From contig JAVXNE010000003.1 of the NCBI GenBank assembly GCA_036645935.1, forward strand, positions 144,029 through 208,028: a stretch of 64,000 nt of DNA. The letters are read 5' to 3'. The notes beneath the pieces are model-generated. The model was given only the letters and a program-made list of their open reading frames with translations, was not told the DNA's origin and made no database searches. Position 1 is the first letter of the stretch. The number at the start of each line of letters is the position of its first letter. This DNA is from JAUNBN01 sp036645935. GTDB lineage: Bacteria > Bacillota > Clostridia > Oscillospirales > Ruminococcaceae. A program made the position numbers and the translations under genes. Positions 8,721-17,070 of the stretch are shown one piece after another.

Positions 8721-9608
8721 TTATAATCCGAGTGATTTTATATATTGTTCCTTGTCTCTCCAGCCCTCCCGAACCTTGACCCACAGCTTGAGGTTGACCT
8801 TGCAATCGAGAAACTCCTCGATTTGCTCTCTCGCCTGTGTTCCAATCTTCTTTAGCATAAAGCCACCCTTGCCTATGATCATACCCTTGTGAGAGTTTTT
8901 CTCACAGATTATCTCGGCCTCAATGTCAATGAGCGGTCGGTCGGCCCGTTCCCTAAAGCTCTCGACGCTCACGGCGCACCCGTGCGGAAGCTCCTCTGAG
9001 AGATTGTAAAGCAGGCTCTCCCTCACAAGTTCTGAGGCAATCACCCGTTCCGGCACGTCGGTCAGCGTGTCGTCATCATAAAGGTGCGGCCCCTCGAGTG
9101 CAAAACGATCGATTTTCGTCACAAGCCCACTCAACCCGTCTCGGGTTAATGCACTGGTGCAAACTCCGCCCGCAAAACTGTGATTTGCCTGCAGCGACTG
9201 CAAAAACTTTTCTCCCGCATCGGGAGATTTGAATGTATCCGATTTGTTGATTACGAGGATGGTCGGGATTTTGGATTTTGCAAGCTCTTCCAGCAGTCCG
9301 CGCTCTGTGTCGTCAAACTCGTTTTTGCCCCACGTTAGAAAGAGCGCGCAATCGACGTCTGCCGCCGAATCGCGTACTGCCTTCACCATGTGCTCACCGA
9401 GCTTGCTTTTGGGCGCGTGAAACCCCGGCGTGTCAATGTAAATATACTGTGTCTCATCCTTTGTCACAACACCGAGAATGCGGTTGCGCGTAGTCTGTGG
9501 CTTGGGGGAGGTTATCGCGATTTTTGCGCCCACAAGTGCGTTGAGCAGTGTCGATTTTCCGACATTAGGCTGCCCCACAAGAGCCGCGCACACTGTTTTC
9601 TCCATCAC
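8721..9608 (-). CDS. era: GTPase Era
   Basis: 295 aa. G1 GQPNVGKST, G3 DTPGFH and G4 NKSD are in order, followed by a KH RNA-binding domain (IGKGGFMLKKIG). Era binds the 3' end of 16S rRNA and is needed for 30S assembly. It overlaps the ybeY stop by 4 bp (ATGA-type coupling). Two adjacent ATG codons (9608 and 9605) are possible starts. Confidence 0.97.
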   Translation of the reverse strand: MMEKTVCAALVGQPNVGKSTLLNALVGAKIAITSPKPQTTRNRILGVVTKDETQYIYIDTPGFHAPKSKLGEHMVKAVRDSAADVDCALFLTWGKNEFDDTERGLLEELAKSKIPTILVINKSDTFKSPDAGEKFLQSLQANHSFAGGVCTSALTRDGLSGLVTKIDRFALEGPHLYDDDTLTDVPERVIASELVRESLLYNLSEELPHGCAVSVESFRERADRPLIDIEAEIICEKNSHKGMIIGKGGFMLKKIGTQAREQIEEFLDCKVNLKLWVKVREGWRDKEQYIKSLGL

Positions 9609-10105
9609 TCGTCTTCCGAGACATAGCTCATTCCACGCGGCAGCCCGAGCTGCTTGAGGATAGTCTCCTCCTTTTCTCGCATATGTACCTCTTGTATTCC
9701 GCCCTCTTCGTGGTGAAAGCCGAGCAGGTGCAGCATTGAGTGCACCGTCAAAAACGCTATCTCCCGGGACAGGCTGTGTCCGAACATGTTCGCCTGTTCA
9801 ACGGCCTTTTCAATAGATATGACGATATCGCCGAGCGCGACCGAGCCGCTGCCCGCAGATGGATCAAAGCAACCCTTCTCACACAGCGGGAACGAGAGCA
9901 CATCGGTCTCAATATCCTTGTTGCGGTATTCGGCATTTATTTTTCTAATTTCTGAGTTGTCGACGAAGCTGACGCTTATCTCTGTGGGCAGAGTAAACTT
10001 CTCATTATCGAGTACCGCGTTGCAGCAACGCCGTATGAGCAGCCTTGTCCCCGTTGGAATTTTTATCGCCGTCTGTCTATTTGATATTAAAACCTTGTTT
10101 GACAC
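9605..10105 (-). CDS. ybeY: Endoribonuclease YbeY (16S rRNA maturation)
   Basis: 166 aa. The zinc motif H3xH5xH is visible in HSMLHLLGFHHEE near the C-terminus, with the family block RNKDIETDVLSFPL upstream. YbeY is a metallo-endoribonuclease in 3' processing of 16S rRNA and 70S quality control. It overlaps era downstream and lies 1 bp after phoH, forming a phoH-ybeY-era unit. The dgkA and cdd genes often found between ybeY and era are absent here. Confidence 0.96.
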   Translation of the reverse strand: MSNKVLISNRQTAIKIPTGTRLLIRRCCNAVLDNEKFTLPTEISVSFVDNSEIRKINAEYRNKDIETDVLSFPLCEKGCFDPSAGSGSVALGDIVISIEKAVEQANMFGHSLSREIAFLTVHSMLHLLGFHHEEGGIQEVHMREKEETILKQLGLPRGMSYVSEDE

Positions 10106-10106
10106 T

Positions 10107-11087
10107 TTATTGCCTCCCCTTGGCTACTTTTTTAGCCGTCGCTCTGTCATACGCCCTTACGATATCGGCAACAAGCCTGAATCGCACGACGTCCTTTTCA
10201 GTGAATTTTACCTGTTCTATTCCGTCAACACCCTTTAAAACCCGAACCGCGTCCACGAGACCTGAACATTTACCGTCCGGCAGATCTATCTGTGTCACGT
10301 CGCCGTTGACCACCATCTTGGATCCGGTTCCAAGCCGTGTCAAAAACATCTTCATCTGCTCGGGAGTCGTGTTCTGCGCTTCGTCTAATATAACAAAGGC
10401 GTTGTCGAGTGTGCGGCCTCGCATATACGCGAGTGGTGCGACCTCGATTATTCCCTTTTCAACCTGCTTCAGATAGCTCTCGTGCCCCATCGCGTCGAAG
10501 AGCGCATCATAGAGCGGACGAAGATAAGGGTCGATTTTAGTCTGCAGATCCCCGGGCAGAAACCCGAGCTTCTCGCCCGCCTCAACCGCAGGACGTGTCA
10601 GTATTATGCGCGAGACCTCGTGATCTTTGAGAGCACGCACCGCCTCAATTACTGCAAGGTATGTCTTTCCCGTGCCTGCAGGTCCAACGCCAAATACTAT
10701 AAAGTTTTTGTCAATGGCTTCGACATATCGCTTTTGTCCCAGCGTTTTCGGCCGTATCGGTTTGCCGCGTGAGTTGATAAAAAGACACCCCTTGCCCATC
10801 TCGGACAACGCCGCTTCTTCGCCGGATTTGACGAGGTTGACACAGTAGCGCACAGCTTGTTCGTCTGGCGCACCTCCACCCTCAACCATCTTGAGCAGCT
10901 CAAGCATCGCGCGTCGCGCGCCCTCAACACCTTGTTCATCTCCGCTCACAACTGCTGTTGACCCGCGCCCTGCGATGTCGACGAGAAACTCGCGCTCGAT
11001 AAATCCGATATTGCAGTCGAGGTTGCCGAAAACCGCCGATGCATATTCCTGTGAAACTAAATCTATCTCTTGCTGTGTCATCCGCAC
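10107..11087 (-). CDS. phoH: PhoH family ATPase
   Basis: 326 aa. A PhoH-type P-loop ATPase with Walker A GPAGTGKT and Walker B VILDEAQN; N-terminal small domain and C-terminal end rich in Lys/Arg. The biochemical role is unsettled; family members are linked to RNA metabolism and sit with ybeY. It ends 1 bp before ybeY and starts 64 bp after yqfD. A strong AAGGA ribosome site precedes the ATG at 11087. Confidence 0.96.
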   Translation of the reverse strand: MRMTQQEIDLVSQEYASAVFGNLDCNIGFIEREFLVDIAGRGSTAVVSGDEQGVEGARRAMLELLKMVEGGGAPDEQAVRYCVNLVKSGEEAALSEMGKGCLFINSRGKPIRPKTLGQKRYVEAIDKNFIVFGVGPAGTGKTYLAVIEAVRALKDHEVSRIILTRPAVEAGEKLGFLPGDLQTKIDPYLRPLYDALFDAMGHESYLKQVEKGIIEVAPLAYMRGRTLDNAFVILDEAQNTTPEQMKMFLTRLGTGSKMVVNGDVTQIDLPDGKCSGLVDAVRVLKGVDGIEQVKFTEKDVVRFRLVADIVRAYDRATAKKVAKGRQ

Positions 11088-11151
11088 ATCCTTTCGTTGA
11101 ATCTGATTATATCATATTTTTCTGTAAAACATACACATATTTTAACCAAAA

Positions 11152-12318
11152 TTATGGGCAAATGTACTGTCCTATTTCCTCGTCGCACATATATTCGGCT
11201 ATAAGGCGGTATTTCGAGCCATCATCGCTCACTGTCAGCTCTCGGGAGAGCACTTTAGAACTACGGAATTTTTCTTTCTCATATTTATCAATGCGCTCGT
11301 CGAAAAGTATCTGCGCTTGCAATTCATTCAACTTCCGAGTGCGCTGAACGACCTCAGTATACTCGGTTGTACAGATTCTCACAGGTAGCTCTGCTGAAAA
11401 AATTATAAGTGGGCGTCTGTATTCCAGCACATCAAAATATGTAAAATCACAACTTGCTGATATTTTGGGCAGCGTGAAATCGCAAAACGACAGCGAACTC
11501 ACCCGCTTAACACGGCCCGTGCGCTCACGCAATATCTGTGTTTTTTCAATTTCAAATGTCTCTTTATACACTGTCCGTCCCGTTATTGCGGCTTCTGCCT
11601 CCCTCGCCCACGACCCCGCTCCCGAAAGCTCGCTCTGGTTGACTAGCGTCTGCCCCGCGCGCACTACATCTCCGGGTTTGACAAGAGCCGTCCCACCGAC
11701 AAGTTTCACTTTTCTCACTTGTGCGTCGCGCGTCGCAATGATGCTCCCTCCGAGCGGATTCACAACGTCATTGGATTTTTTTAGTTTGTCACGCAGTTCG
11801 ACGCTCGCCTTTCCAAACGAGAGGTTGATTGCTATCCACGACAGCCGCTCGTTTTCAAGCAAGACGAGCTGTTCCACCAGCTCAACATCCGTTTTCCCTT
11901 GCCACATCCCGACACTTAGCCCCGCGCGCGAGAGGCTTTCAATAATTGTCGCTCTCGGGATTGTGCTTGAGCCGCAAATGTCTATCGTCACAACCAAATT
12001 TCCCAGCACAAACACACTCAGGAGCATCACAATCAGTCCGAGAGCCAGAGGACCTCTGCATTTTATTCGGCGCACCGCAAACGGGAGACCGCGCTTTTCA
12101 ATTGCGCGCATGTGACACTGGCACAGCCTCGCGCTGTGTCTAAGCTTGTGGTACTCGCGAGCACCGACAGTGAACAGTCCGACTCCGTCCGACTTTTTTA
12201 TGCAGGACGGTTCTATTCCGGCCTCGAGCGCACACTGCAAAAAGCGTTCAAAAGCCCCCCCTGCACACTGTGCCCTAACTGATCCCGCAAACAGACTGAC
12301 GATTCCGCTCAAGCTCAT
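11152..12318 (-). CDS. yqfD: Sporulation protein YqfD
   Basis: 388 aa membrane-anchored protein with an N-terminal cytosolic part, one clear transmembrane helix (about 88-112, GPLALGLIVMLLSVFVLGN) and a large outer domain. It matches the YqfD family, mother-cell sporulation proteins of unknown mechanism. It overlaps yqfC by 4 bp and precedes phoH, the conserved yqfC-yqfD-phoH order. Its presence supports a spore former. Confidence 0.93.
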   Translation of the reverse strand: MSLSGIVSLFAGSVRAQCAGGAFERFLQCALEAGIEPSCIKKSDGVGLFTVGAREYHKLRHSARLCQCHMRAIEKRGLPFAVRRIKCRGPLALGLIVMLLSVFVLGNLVVTIDICGSSTIPRATIIESLSRAGLSVGMWQGKTDVELVEQLVLLENERLSWIAINLSFGKASVELRDKLKKSNDVVNPLGGSIIATRDAQVRKVKLVGGTALVKPGDVVRAGQTLVNQSELSGAGSWAREAEAAITGRTVYKETFEIEKTQILRERTGRVKRVSSLSFCDFTLPKISASCDFTYFDVLEYRRPLIIFSAELPVRICTTEYTEVVQRTRKLNELQAQILFDERIDKYEKEKFRSSKVLSRELTVSDDGSKYRLIAEYMCDEEIGQYICP

Positions 12319-12599
12319 CTTCCACTGCCCTTTCGATCAAATGCGATGTTGGTGATGTCGGCCTGAATTACAAGCCGTGCACTTGACAGGGAGTTTATAA
12401 CCGCGCGCTTGCCGTATATGGTGAGGACGTAATCTCCCATATCCAGTGAAACTCGATCAGCGCAGCACAACAACACGCTGCGGCAACCCTCTACCACAAC
12501 GGAATCGCGTCCCATAATGTGCACACTCGGTGTGTCTAACAGTGCATCTTCGGGATAATCTGCCTGAAATGCCAGTTTTCGCGCGGCATCTCTAAACAT
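12315..12599 (-). CDS. yqfC: Sporulation protein YqfC (YabP/YqfC family)
   Basis: 94 aa from ATG 12599, which has AGGATC upstream; the longer in-frame extension to 12743 has no support. The YabP/YqfC fold is recognisable from VHIMGRDSVVVEGCRSVL and the closing DYVLTIYGKRAVI. In Bacillus yqfC is expressed in the mother cell under SigE. Here it starts the yqfC-yqfD unit, divergent from ylbJ with 88 bp between the two starts. Confidence 0.9.
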   Translation of the reverse strand: MFRDAARKLAFQADYPEDALLDTPSVHIMGRDSVVVEGCRSVLLCCADRVSLDMGDYVLTIYGKRAVINSLSSARLVIQADITNIAFDRKGSGR

Positions 12600-12687
12600 T
12601 TTTTTTGATCCTAATTTGATATATCTCACCCGCCTATTATGCATATATATTTTTGATGAGCGGAGTTTAGCCCTCACGGAGGCATTT

Positions 12688-13782
12688 ATGTACAAAACTA
12701 TCACGGTGAAGAAATCCGTTTCGCTGGCGGGAGCGACGCTCATTTTGATCGCGTCGGGACTGCTGCTCTCAATCCCCGAAACTGGAGCGGACGGAGTGCA
12801 TATCGGACTTTCACTCTGCTACAACGTCGTGATACCCTCCCTCTTTCCGTTTTTGTTCTTGACCGATTTTGCATCATCTCTGCTAACATGCGGCGGTGCG
12901 AAGGGCGCGGCTGCCCTATCTCTATTTTTCGGTCTTGTCGGTGGCTACCCGACGGGGGCGCGCGCGTTGTCTCGCTGTGTTGAGCGAGGCATCATGTCAC
13001 AAGACAAAGGCTCAAGACTACTCGCGTGTTCGGTAAATGCGGGTCCGGCTTTTTTGATAACGGGTGTCGGATGCGGCATGTTCGGATCTCAGCTATCCGG
13101 TGTGCTGCTCTTTGCGTCACTCACCGGCGCATCTGTCGCGATAGGTTCCGCAATACTGATTTTTTCACACAACCACGGATCTTCACCGCATTCAGCCACC
13201 CGAAAAGCAACCGAAATATCGCACTGCCCCAACAGCGGGTTGGGCACAGCTGCAACCGGCGCGTTCGGAGAGTCGCTGTCATTTGCTGTGCGTGCCACAG
13301 TGTCCCTGTGCGGCTATGTCACTCTCTTTTCCTGTGCGGGAGCATATCTTTCTGCTGCGCTGAGCATCATGCAGTCCGGCGATTGGGTGCGCCTCGCGGC
13401 GATGTCGGCACTCGAGGTCACGACAGGCTGCTCCATGGCGGCAGAGCTCGGCGGCGTGCACGGAATTTTGTGCGCGTGTGGAGTTCTCAGCATGTGCGGC
13501 ATCTGTGTCCTTTTGCAGGTTAAATCGATATGCCGGGAGTGCGGGATGTCGATGAAGTATTTTTTACTGCTGCGACCCGCACACTTTGTCCTGTCGCTGT
13601 CCTTGCTTAAATTGCTTCTCACATTTTTTGATGTTGCACTTCCGGCTTCATTCGTTGTCGGCGGAACACTAACTCGCGCTTTCTCGTTTTCTCCCCCAGC
13701 CTCTGCCGCGCTTCTCGCGTTGTCTTTCGTTTTCCTGCTGTGTGACAAGCGTTTTTTCGGGTTTACTAATCGAAGATATTGA
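12688..13782 (+). CDS. ylbJ: Sporulation integral membrane protein YlbJ
   Basis: 364 aa polytopic membrane protein with about eight hydrophobic segments and the family signatures NVVIPSLFPFLFL and GLVGGYPTGARA. YlbJ is a SigE-controlled sporulation membrane protein with a nucleoside-recognition (Gate) fold. The start at ATG 12688 has ACGGAGG six bases before it; the upstream in-frame codons have no ribosome site. It is divergent from yqfC and shares one base (TGATG) with a small downstream gene. Confidence 0.92.
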   Translation: MYKTITVKKSVSLAGATLILIASGLLLSIPETGADGVHIGLSLCYNVVIPSLFPFLFLTDFASSLLTCGGAKGAAALSLFFGLVGGYPTGARALSRCVERGIMSQDKGSRLLACSVNAGPAFLITGVGCGMFGSQLSGVLLFASLTGASVAIGSAILIFSHNHGSSPHSATRKATEISHCPNSGLGTAATGAFGESLSFAVRATVSLCGYVTLFSCAGAYLSAALSIMQSGDWVRLAAMSALEVTTGCSMAAELGGVHGILCACGVLSMCGICVLLQVKSICRECGMSMKYFLLLRPAHFVLSLSLLKLLLTFFDVALPASFVVGGTLTRAFSFSPPASAALLALSFVFLLCDKRFFGFTNRRY

Positions 13783-14015
13783 TGTATAATCCTCTAATGA
13801 GTTACAAGCTGTTTGACAAAAGCATAGCGCCCGCGTGTGAATACTGTGAGCATGGGCTTTTGACGGATGACGGCACGATGGTCGAGTGCATCAAGCGCGG
13901 CCTCGTATCGCCTTATTTTCGTTGTGCGCGTTTTCGGTATAGTCCCGTGCTTCGCATACCGCGCCGCACACCCAAACTTCCAAAATTAAATCCTGAAGAT
14001 TTTTCACTTGACTGA
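13782..14015 (+). CDS. Small conserved-looking Cys-rich protein, unknown function
   Basis: 77 aa. Starts at ATG 13782 inside the ylbJ stop (TGATG overlap, so translational coupling is likely); a second in-frame ATG at 13797 (MSYKLFDK) is an alternative. Four cysteines (C-x2-C near 19-22, then single Cys near 36 and 48) could bind zinc. The rest is basic and proline-rich, ending EDFSLD. I recall similar short proteins in other Clostridia but know no function. The link with ylbJ hints at sporulation; this is inference only. Confidence 0.65.
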   Translation: MYNPLMSYKLFDKSIAPACEYCEHGLLTDDGTMVECIKRGLVSPYFRCARFRYSPVLRIPRRTPKLPKLNPEDFSLD

Positions 14016-14219
14016 CACACGCCGCTGCATCTTTGTTCGCTTCAACGCAGTCACGGGAGAAGCGCTTTAATACCTTACGGCACCACAAGTTTTTGACACT
14101 TCAAAATGCACGCCGCTCGGAGATTTTCGCTTATATAAAAGCTTTTCACGACATTGATTGCAGTGATATTAAGCTTTGCACCGCCACACGCTGCCCGCTT
14201 TCCGTCAACACAAAAACAT

Positions 14220-14266
14220 CGCCCACAAGACTGCTCCAACCGGAGCGCTCCTGTGGGCGTTTTATC
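14220..14266 (+). terminator. Terminator downstream of ylbJ unit
   Basis: Stem CGCCCACA (14220-14227) with TGTGGGCG (14252-14259), an inner GCTCC-AACC-GGAGC hairpin, then a TTTT run. It would end plus-strand transcripts from ylbJ and the small gene. Confidence 0.7.
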
Positions 14267-14502
14267 TTAAATCTTTTTTAACCCATAGCTAAATGTTGTC
14301 TTCATTCGCACGCAGAACAAGCACAAAATGGCCAGTACACCTTTGAAACTCACACCTAAGGGGACTGAATGCGCTCTATTGAATTTTGAAACAAAGCTTT
14401 TTGCAGCGCAGACCGTCGCGGCGAAAGATTTTCGATATGCGCAGTTGGCACAATGCGCACACACACAGTAGTCGGTCCGAAATTATTAACCTCCCCTTAT
14501 TA

Positions 14503-14530
14503 CCAAAAAAATAAAGGGCTTTACAGCCCG
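14503..14530 (-). terminator. Terminator-like hairpin, minus strand
   Basis: On the minus strand GGGCT-GTAA-AGCCC is followed by TTTATTTTTTT, a good intrinsic terminator. No annotated gene reads into it directly. Confidence 0.65.
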
Positions 14531-14730
14531 ATGCAATTGCAAGAGCAAAGTGTTCAAGCACAATGCGCACAGTTTTCTCGTTCTCTGCGTTTCTGAAGTC
14601 GCATATTTCTCGTTTTCTATTTCAAAAATTTGCCGCAAACAAAATTGTCACCGCTTGACGCAATTTCTGTTTCTGTTATTCAATTACTTTCAGTTGGAGT
14701 GAATTTCAACACTGACATATCACAGCCACA

Positions 14731-14760
14731 AAAGCGGAATCACAGATGTGATTCCGCTTT
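14731..14760. terminator. Bidirectional intrinsic terminator
   Basis: Perfect 14-bp arms, 14731-14744 and 14747-14760 (AAAGCGGAATCACA and its complement), flanked by A/T runs on both sides. It ends the ydbC-HD operon on the minus strand. Confidence 0.85.
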
Positions 14761-14830
14761 TTCTTTGGAGTTTGATCGAAAGAACTACACGATGTAGATG
14801 TTTTGGGGCGATCAAACCATCTAATTGCTG

Positions 14831-15406
14831 CTAATTTTCGTTTTCGACCAAATAAGTAGCCTCAAGGTCGCAGAGGTGAAGTTTCACAGCAAGAGGAAAC
14901 TTGCCGAATGCATTGGCGACAGAATACCCTCCGACACGTGCGTTGTCGTCAAACCCACCCATATGCCACCGTATGGCGACAGCCTCTGCCGGTTTGAGAC
15001 GCATAAAGCGCTCTATGAGCCAGACTGATTTTTCACCGTGTCCGAACGGGAATCGGTCTTCAATTGAATAGTACGGGACCTTTTCCCACTGCCCCGTATC
15101 GTCGTTTTTTACATTTCGGGTAGTTTCTTTGTAAAACTCGGTTTTGCAAAGATCATGCAACAGCGAAACAATAGCGACGCTTTCGGGATCCTCTTCATTT
15201 TCAATTTGATTGCGTTTGTAAAGCAAATCGAAAACATTGAGGGAATGAAGCACGAGTCCCTCGGCATGGGCACCGTGGAATCGAGTGCTTGCCGGAGCAA
15301 CAAAAAAATCGGTTCTTTTGGAGAGCCAATCGAGCAACTCCACATTGCCGGCGCGATTTATATATTGTTGGTAGTTCTGGATAAAGCGATCCTTAGATTC
15401 AGACAA
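14831..15406 (-). CDS. HD-domain phosphohydrolase-like protein
   Basis: 191 aa. HD superfamily: His at EGLVLHSLNV, then LLHDLCK carrying the HD dyad, with further His in the GHGEKS and RWHMGG segments. Such proteins are metal-dependent phosphohydrolases acting on nucleotides; the substrate is not predictable. It follows the ydbC gene by 9 bp, so the two form one operon, ended by the hairpin at 14731-14760. Start ATG 15406 with GGGG upstream. Confidence 0.85.
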   Translation of the reverse strand: MSESKDRFIQNYQQYINRAGNVELLDWLSKRTDFFVAPASTRFHGAHAEGLVLHSLNVFDLLYKRNQIENEEDPESVAIVSLLHDLCKTEFYKETTRNVKNDDTGQWEKVPYYSIEDRFPFGHGEKSVWLIERFMRLKPAEAVAIRWHMGGFDDNARVGGYSVANAFGKFPLAVKLHLCDLEATYLVENEN

Positions 15407-15415
15407 GATTACCCC

Positions 15416-15637
15416 TTATAGCTCGAGCGTATCGAGAATTTCCTTAAGTGCTTTTGTTTCTTCGATAGAGAGAGAAATGCCCTTGCCCATTTTTTCGTCG
15501 CCAGGGGCCCAGTCGCGAATATCGTATTTCGGATCGCGGTCGTTCCAGCTTATCAGGTTGAGCTTGCGACTCCAACCGTTAGAGCTTTCGGACAGCACGC
15601 CGATCTGTTCAACAATCTCATATTTGAATTCAGCCAC
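15416..15637 (-). CDS. ydbC: YdbC/PC4-like ssDNA-binding protein
   Basis: 73 aa. Matches the YdbC family of PC4-like proteins: KYEIVEQIGVLSES, then LNLISWN and PKYDIRDWAP, ending in a helix. The family binds single-stranded DNA as a dimer. The start is GTG at 15637 with GGAGATGATG before it. First gene of a two-gene unit with the HD protein. Confidence 0.92.
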   Translation of the reverse strand: MAEFKYEIVEQIGVLSESSNGWSRKLNLISWNDRDPKYDIRDWAPGDEKMGKGISLSIEETKALKEILDTLEL

Positions 15638-15733
15638 ACCATCATCTCCATTCGTTAGTTTACCGTATTGATTCTACTACAAAGGGTGGATAAAAAACAA
15701 GTCCATTATGTATTAAAAGATAAAGAACCTCTC

Positions 15734-15761
15734 TTGACAAAACAGTTAAGTTCTGTATAAT
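15734..15761 (+). promoter_or_regulatory. Promoter of tRNA-Gln/tRNA-Pro
   Basis: TTGACA at 15734-15739 and TATAAT at 15756-15761, both perfect consensus, spaced 16 bp, ending 13 bp before the mature tRNA-Gln 5' end. Confidence 0.9.
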
Positions 15762-15774
15762 AAATCATGCGCAT

Positions 15775-15848
15775 TGCGGAATTGTGTAATGGTAGCACGA
15801 CAGACTCTGACTCTGTTTGTCTGGGTTCAAATCCTAGTTCCGCAACCA
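15775..15848 (+). tRNA. tRNA-Gln (anticodon CTG)
   Basis: Acceptor TGCGGAA/TTCCGCA, anticodon stem ACAGA/TCTGT around loop CTCTGAC (anticodon CTG), T-loop TTCAAAT and an encoded CCA end. Followed by tRNA-Pro after a hairpin (AGCCGTTGC with its complement) at about 15854-15873. Confidence 0.95.
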
Positions 15849-15882
15849 GCATTAAGCCGTTGCTCGCAACGGCTTATATTAT

Positions 15883-15959
15883 CGGGGTGTGGCTCAGCTT
15901 GGTAGAGCGCTTGGTTCGGGACCAAGAGGCCGCGAGTTCGAATCTCGCCACTCCGACCA
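15883..15959 (+). tRNA. tRNA-Pro (anticodon CGG)
   Basis: Acceptor CGGGGTG/CACTCCG, anticodon stem CTTGG/CCAAG with loop TTCGGGA (anticodon CGG), T-loop TTCGAAT, encoded CCA. Second gene of the tRNA-Gln unit. Confidence 0.95.
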
Positions 15960-15998
15960 AAAAGAAAGAACCGTCTTAGGACGGTTCTTTCTTTTTGG
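15959..15998 (+). terminator. Terminator of tRNA-Gln/Pro unit
   Basis: 17-bp stem (15959-15975 with 15980-15996, core GAACCGTC/GACGGTTC) ending in CTTTTTGG, directly after the tRNA-Pro CCA. Confidence 0.85.
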
Positions 15999-16242
15999 TT
16001 CGGTGCCTTCGGCACCGTCGCCTGCAGGCAGACTCTCCGTTTCGCTCAACATGAGAGAAAACCCTGCCGTTTTTCTTTCACACTATCTTTCCCTCCAAAT
16101 ACAATACACGCTGCATCTATTTTGACCTAATGACACAGCCGAGAGCCTCGACACGCAATTTGCGTGCTGCGGTTCTTGCTTTAGTTCAACAGCACTCCCG
16201 CACTCATTGCGTCTATTTTGACCTAACGGCACACGTCGAAAC

Positions 16243-16294
16243 ACCCCTGTATGGTATCGCTTTTGCTTTGCAAAAGCTCACGCTATGTAGGGGT
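16243..16294. repeat. Imperfect inverted repeat, MITE-like
   Basis: Arms of about 24 bp begin ACCCCT and end AGGGGT, with an inner perfect GCTTTTGC/GCAAAAGC. The flanks lack an obvious target duplication. It could be a small non-autonomous element or just a structured RNA. Confidence 0.4.
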
Positions 16295-16421
16295 TTTCTT
16301 CTCCGCAAACAGGCACGATCGGCTTGCCTGTTCGGTTGCAAGCGGCCGACGGCTCGCTGTCGCTACCACCTTTTTGCGGGTTTAAGGCTTCGCTTCGGGT
16401 ATCTTTTCTGTCCACAAAACA

Positions 16422-16467
16422 CAAAAGAGGAGGCAAAAAGATTTTATCTTTTTTGCCTTCTCTTTTG
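16422..16467. terminator. Long terminator-like hairpin
   Basis: Arms 16422-16442 and 16446-16467 pair over about 21 bp with one mismatch and one bulge (GGCAAAAAGAT with ATCTTTTTTGCC), loop TTT. It could stop transcription in either direction ahead of the DUF3795 remnant. Confidence 0.55.
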
Positions 16468-16536
16468 GGCTATTTTCATGTGTAAAAATAGGATAAACTC
16501 AATTAAGAGTATTTATATAATGTTTTAGGAGGAAAG

Positions 16537-16769
16537 ATGATTATGAAAATGCCATAAGAACCAATAGAAATCATTATGTTTTCCCCCTGTGGGGTGAACG
16601 GCATGGCTTGTTATAAACATTGCTGTCTGAAAACCCCTGTGACGGATGTTTGAAACACGCTGAGGTGAAAGCAGGGCATTGTCGCAAATGTAAAATTAAA
16701 GACTTTGTAAAAGAAAAAGGGATAACCCACGGCTGCGGGTGTGATTCATTCCCATGTAATCAGATGTAA
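16537..16769 (+). pseudogene. Decayed DUF3795-family gene
   Basis: A strong AGGAGG site precedes ATG 16537, but an in-frame TAA follows after six codons (16555). Downstream, in the same frame, MFSPCGVNGMACYKHCC is recognisable as the start of a DUF3795 Cys-rich protein. Around 16620-16630 the frame shifts to CDGCLKHAEVKAG, HCRKCKIKDFVKEKG and CGCDSFPCNQ, then stops at 16769 where the family would continue for some 60-100 residues. One nonsense change, one frameshift and a lost 3' end: a pseudogene. Its 3' end abuts the IS256 remnant, suggesting a deletion joined them. Confidence 0.7.
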
Positions 16770-16797
16770 AACTTAGAGAAACGCTATAATCAGAAAC

Positions 16798-17060
16798 ACC
16801 GCCCCAATTGCAGCGCAGATAGCTGTCGTCCACAGAGACATACGGATAGCGCCCGCTCTGCAACAGACGGTTGCGCCAGTCCACAATGTGACCGTAGGCT
16901 TTTTTGTTCAAGCTCGCTTGATGGTTATAGATAAAACCTTGCTGCCCAGAGTGATTCGGTGATGGCATCTACCCGCGCACCGAAACGCCGGCGAGGTAGA
17001 TCTTGATGAGTGTTTCCTTTACGCTGATCTCCCTGCCACGATACCGCTCAATGCATAGAT
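16798..17060 (-). pseudogene. IS256-family transposase remnant
   Basis: Minus-strand translation gives ERYRGREISVKETLIKIYLAG, then after a frameshift near 16970 LNKKAYGHIVDWRN, SGRYPYVSVDD and LRCNWGG. These are consecutive, recognisable blocks of clostridial IS256-type (Mutator-like) transposases, with stops and frameshifts and neither end of the gene left. It lies just downstream of the fucosyltransferase and marks an old insertion. Confidence 0.75.
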
Positions 17061-17070
17061 ATTTCCAAGA

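Larger units (their letters stand above)
14016..14830. other. Non-coding stretch with three terminators and a short direct repeat
   Basis: No convincing gene on either strand. It holds a plus-strand terminator at 14220, a minus-strand terminator at 14503-14530 and a bidirectional hairpin at 14731-14760. A 14-bp direct repeat (GCACAATGCGCACA) occurs at 14448-14461 and 14558-14571. The minus-strand terminator inside this gap could end a small RNA starting around 14600-14720, but I see no clear promoter for it. Confidence 0.5.
15999..16536. other. Non-coding stretch with imperfect repeats
   Basis: No gene I can support. It contains a 26-bp imperfect direct repeat (16112-16137 and 16208-16233, common core CTATTTTGACCTAA, three mismatches), an imperfect inverted repeat at 16243-16294 and a long A/T-rich hairpin at 16422-16467. 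The 132-aa open frame over 16130-16528 is rich in Arg/Cys/Leu with no recognisable domain and crosses these repeats, so I do not call it. Confidence 0.5.

Noticed and set aside
14503..14760. 6S RNA or other known structured RNA
   Set aside because: There are terminators on both sides but no long quasi-symmetric stem and no promoter I can defend.
16130..16528. 132-codon open frame after the tRNA pair
   Set aside because: Crosses direct and inverted repeats and a terminator hairpin, no ribosome site, odd Arg/Cys-rich composition.
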